NCBI GenBank assembly: GCA_023667315.1
Contig: JAMPAI010000004.1
Location: forward strand, 62,001 to 126,000
DNA length: 64,000 nucleotides
Reading direction: 5' to 3'
Source of the DNA: Ruminococcus flavefaciens
Lineage (GTDB): Bacteria; Bacteroidota; Bacteroidia; Bacteroidales; P3
Below, piece after piece: positions 62,205 to 64,000 of the stretch (position 1 is the first letter of the stretch; every line of letters starts with the position of its first letter). Both the position numbers and the translations under genes were made by a program. Below the pieces are notes generated by a model that was not told the DNA's origin, made no database searches, and saw only the letters and a list, made by a program, of their open reading frames with translations.

Positions 62205-63212
62205 ATGAGCAACAGAATAGCCTTTTGGTATCATAATGCGCGGCCCATTTCGCTGCCTCAGAGCCTTTTGCCCGCCATCACCGCCTTGGCGGCCGCTTCG
62301 GGCATGGAAAGTTTTTCTTGGCTTCCCGCCGTGCTGGCGGTCGTGGGGGTGGGGCTGGCGCATTTGGGGATGAATCTGGCCGACGACTGGTTCGATTACC
62401 GGGTTCATTTCGGGGAAGTGCGTCAGGAACTGGCCTCCGACGGCATCCGCGCCCGTATCGTAAAGTATCCCTATCTCACCTCCAGCGAGGCCACGCCCCG
62501 GCAACTGCTGGCGGCCACGGCCGTGTTCCTGTTTCTGGCGGCCTGCATCGGGGCGGTGCTCACCTGGATGCGCGGCCTTACCATCGTTTATCTTACGCTG
62601 GCGGCCTTCGTCATCGGTATTTCCTATTCGGGCAAGCCTTTCCGCCTCGGTTTCCGGGGCTGGGGCGAGGCGGTCATTTTCCTGATGTTCGGGCCGCTTT
62701 GCATGGCCGGCGTGTTCTATGCCGCCACCGGCGTGTTTTCGGCCAAGATCGCCTGGATCTCGGTTTCGGTGGGGCTGCTGGTGGCCAATATCGTATATAC
62801 CCACTCCATTATGGATGCCGCCCCCGACCGCCGTATGGGCAAGTTCACCATGGCGCACCTGATGGGTGGTCCGGCCGGGCAGCTCGTGCTTTCGGGCATC
62901 TTCAACCTCGTGCCCTATGTCCTGATTACCGTGGGCGTGCTCCTCAAGCAGCTGCACCCCGCGTATCTGGCGGTATGGGTCGTGTTTCCGCTCTCGGTCT
63001 GGCTTATACGTTCGCTCTACGGCTTCTGCTACGGCAACAAGGACGAAAGCCTGCAGACCCGCTGGTGGGTGGCTCCCAAAAAGGATTTCGAGGCCTACCG
63101 CAGCGCCGGGGTCGAATGGTTCATGCTCCGCTGGCTCACCTCCCGCAACATCATCATGTTCTTTTGCTTTATCTTGATGGCGGTCAGCTTTATATTCCCT
63201 GAAACCTGGTAG
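62205..63212 (+). CDS. UbiA-family prenyltransferase
   Basis: A 335-residue membrane enzyme with about eight helices. It shows the two Asp-rich prenyl-diphosphate sites of the UbiA family: NLADDWFDYRVH near residue 60 and DAAPDRRMGKFTMAH near residue 205, each followed by a basic residue. UbiA enzymes attach a prenyl chain to an aromatic ring, as in menaquinone synthesis (MenA), but several lineages act on other substrates. It is directly followed by a radical SAM gene after two bases. MenA is possible, but the second site is longer than usual. Confidence 0.8.
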   Translation: MSNRIAFWYHNARPISLPQSLLPAITALAAASGMESFSWLPAVLAVVGVGLAHLGMNLADDWFDYRVHFGEVRQELASDGIRARIVKYPYLTSSEATPRQLLAATAVFLFLAACIGAVLTWMRGLTIVYLTLAAFVIGISYSGKPFRLGFRGWGEAVIFLMFGPLCMAGVFYAATGVFSAKIAWISVSVGLLVANIVYTHSIMDAAPDRRMGKFTMAHLMGGPAGQLVLSGIFNLVPYVLITVGVLLKQLHPAYLAVWVVFPLSVWLIRSLYGFCYGNKDESLQTRWWVAPKKDFEAYRSAGVEWFMLRWLTSRNIIMFFCFILMAVSFIFPETW

Positions 63213-63214
63213 CG

Positions 63215-64000
63215 ATGAAAAAGATGCTCTATCTGGCGCAATGGTTTTTCCGCGCCCGTTTCCTGGGCCGCCGCGCCCCCCTGCAGACGGTGCTGTTTAT
63301 CGGCGACCGCTGCAACCTGCAGTGCAAGCATTGCAGCGTGTATCAAAAGGAGAACCCGCACGAAATGACCTACGAGCAGGTGCGCGGACACTTGGCCTAT
63401 TCCTACGCCCTCGGTTCCCGTTTCGTGGATTTCGAAGGCGGCGAGACCATGCTCTGGCGCGACGGGGAAAAGACCGTCAACGACCTGGTCGACCTGGCCA
63501 GGGAGATGGGCTTTTTCTCGGCCACGATTACCACCAACGCCCAGCTGCCTTTCGGCGGCTGTCATGCCGATTCCATCTGGGTGAGCCTGGACGGAACGGG
63601 CAAATACCACGAAGAGGTGCGCGGGCAGGGCACCTTCGCCCGTCTGGAGAAGAACATCGCCGCCGCCAACCATCCGCACCTTAGCGTGAACATGGTGGTG
63701 AACACCCTTAACTGGCAGGACGTGGACAACACGATCGAGTACGCCGAGAAGAACCCGCACATCGAATCGATCAGCATCAACTTCCACACACCCTTTCCCG
63801 GCACCGAATACCTCTGCCTCGACAAGGAACGCCGCAACCCGGTCATCGACAAGGTAATCGCCTACAAGAAAAAAGGATATCACATCATGAACTCGGTCTC
63901 GGGGCTCAAGAAGATGCGTTCGGGCAACTTCAAGCGCTGCTGCTGGGTCACCAACTTCATCTATCCCGACGGCAGCCGCGGCTTATGCATAGGCGACGGC
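63215..64000 (+). CDS. Radical SAM protein, truncated by the window edge
   Basis: The first 262 codons of a radical SAM enzyme; the 3' end lies beyond the window. The cluster motif is C33-x3-C37-x2-C40 (DRCNLQCKHCSVY). GRRAPLQTVLFIGD precedes it, DFEGGETMLW is the SAM-binding segment, and ATITTNAQLPF follows. Near the visible end FKRCCWVTNFIYPDGSRGLCIGDG adds three Cys that could hold an extra cluster. The arrangement resembles HpnH-like and SPASM-type enzymes, but the substrate is unknown. It begins two bases after the UbiA stop, so the pair probably acts in one pathway. Confidence 0.85.
   Translation, partial: MKKMLYLAQWFFRARFLGRRAPLQTVLFIGDRCNLQCKHCSVYQKENPHEMTYEQVRGHLAYSYALGSRFVDFEGGETMLWRDGEKTVNDLVDLAREMGFFSATITTNAQLPFGGCHADSIWVSLDGTGKYHEEVRGQGTFARLEKNIAAANHPHLSVNMVVNTLNWQDVDNTIEYAEKNPHIESISINFHTPFPGTEYLCLDKERRNPVIDKVIAYKKKGYHIMNSVSGLKKMRSGNFKRCCWVTNFIYPDGSRGLCIGDG

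Overview
The window looks like chromosomal DNA of an anaerobic or microaerophilic member of the Bacteroidales. The overall gene set is Rikenellaceae/Alistipes-like, but the genus is an inference. Supporting evidence: a complex I operon without nuoEFG, a protein with a type IX secretion (T9SS) sorting tail, BspA-type leucine-rich repeats, Bacteroidetes-type promoters (TTG or TTTG, 19-21 bp, then TAnnTTTG), an oxygen-sensitive class III ribonucleotide reductase, a MurU-type muropeptide salvage gene and a truncated ATP synthase epsilon subunit. Base composition is clearly GC-rich in housekeeping genes and visibly lower in two accessory patches (about 9.0-12.1 kb and 20.2-22.0 kb).

Layout. 1-9.0 kb (minus strand): nuoA-B-CD-H-I-J-K-L-M-N, with nuoN cut by the window edge. 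9.0-12.1 kb: accessory island with an ORF6N protein, a DUF4160/DUF2442-HTH toxin-antitoxin-like pair with its own operator, a formylglycine-enzyme-fold lipoprotein and an inverted-repeat element. 12.1-14.0 kb: an exo-N-acetylmuramidase (NamZ family) translationally coupled to a MurU-like uridylyltransferase. 14.0-18.6 kb: MATE exporter, TrkA/TrkH potassium uptake and a small basic protein. 18.6-22.0 kb: a DUF4831 protein and the LRR/T9SS surface protein. 22.1-28.9 kb: a TolC-RND-HlyD efflux operon with a divergent AraC regulator and a candidate AraC site between them. 28.9-35.5 kb: dipeptidyl peptidase III, tRNA-Arg, and a cobalamin riboswitch ahead of nrdD-nrdG-marC, facing rlmB. 35.6-41.2 kb: mtaB, a sensor kinase, hemW and an exported protein of unknown function. 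41.2-43.2 kb: lipoprotein-atpD-atpC. 43.4-48.0 kb: dnaX and an M16 peptidase. 48.1-53.1 kb: a five-gene heterodisulfide-reductase-like cluster ending in a membrane-bound fusion protein. 53.1-61.6 kb: radical SAM YhcC, a porin, two FKBP proteins, a DHH phosphoesterase, a SirB1-like protein, a nucleoside phosphorylase and a GH3 protein. 61.6-62.1 kb: degenerate inverted repeats and tRNA-Ala. 62.2-64 kb: a UbiA prenyltransferase and a truncated radical SAM gene.

How the genes fit together. Energy metabolism dominates: a complex I with no NADH-input module, a soluble-plus-membrane Hdr-like iron-sulfur complex with no visible electron donor, a UbiA enzyme that could make a quinone, and the catalytic beta and epsilon subunits of ATP synthase apart from the rest of their operon. 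The Hdr-like cluster is the best candidate here for a poorly described system; a menaquinone-linked role is inferred from its architecture, not shown. The cobalamin riboswitch on nrdDG implies that a B12-dependent class II reductase is encoded elsewhere.
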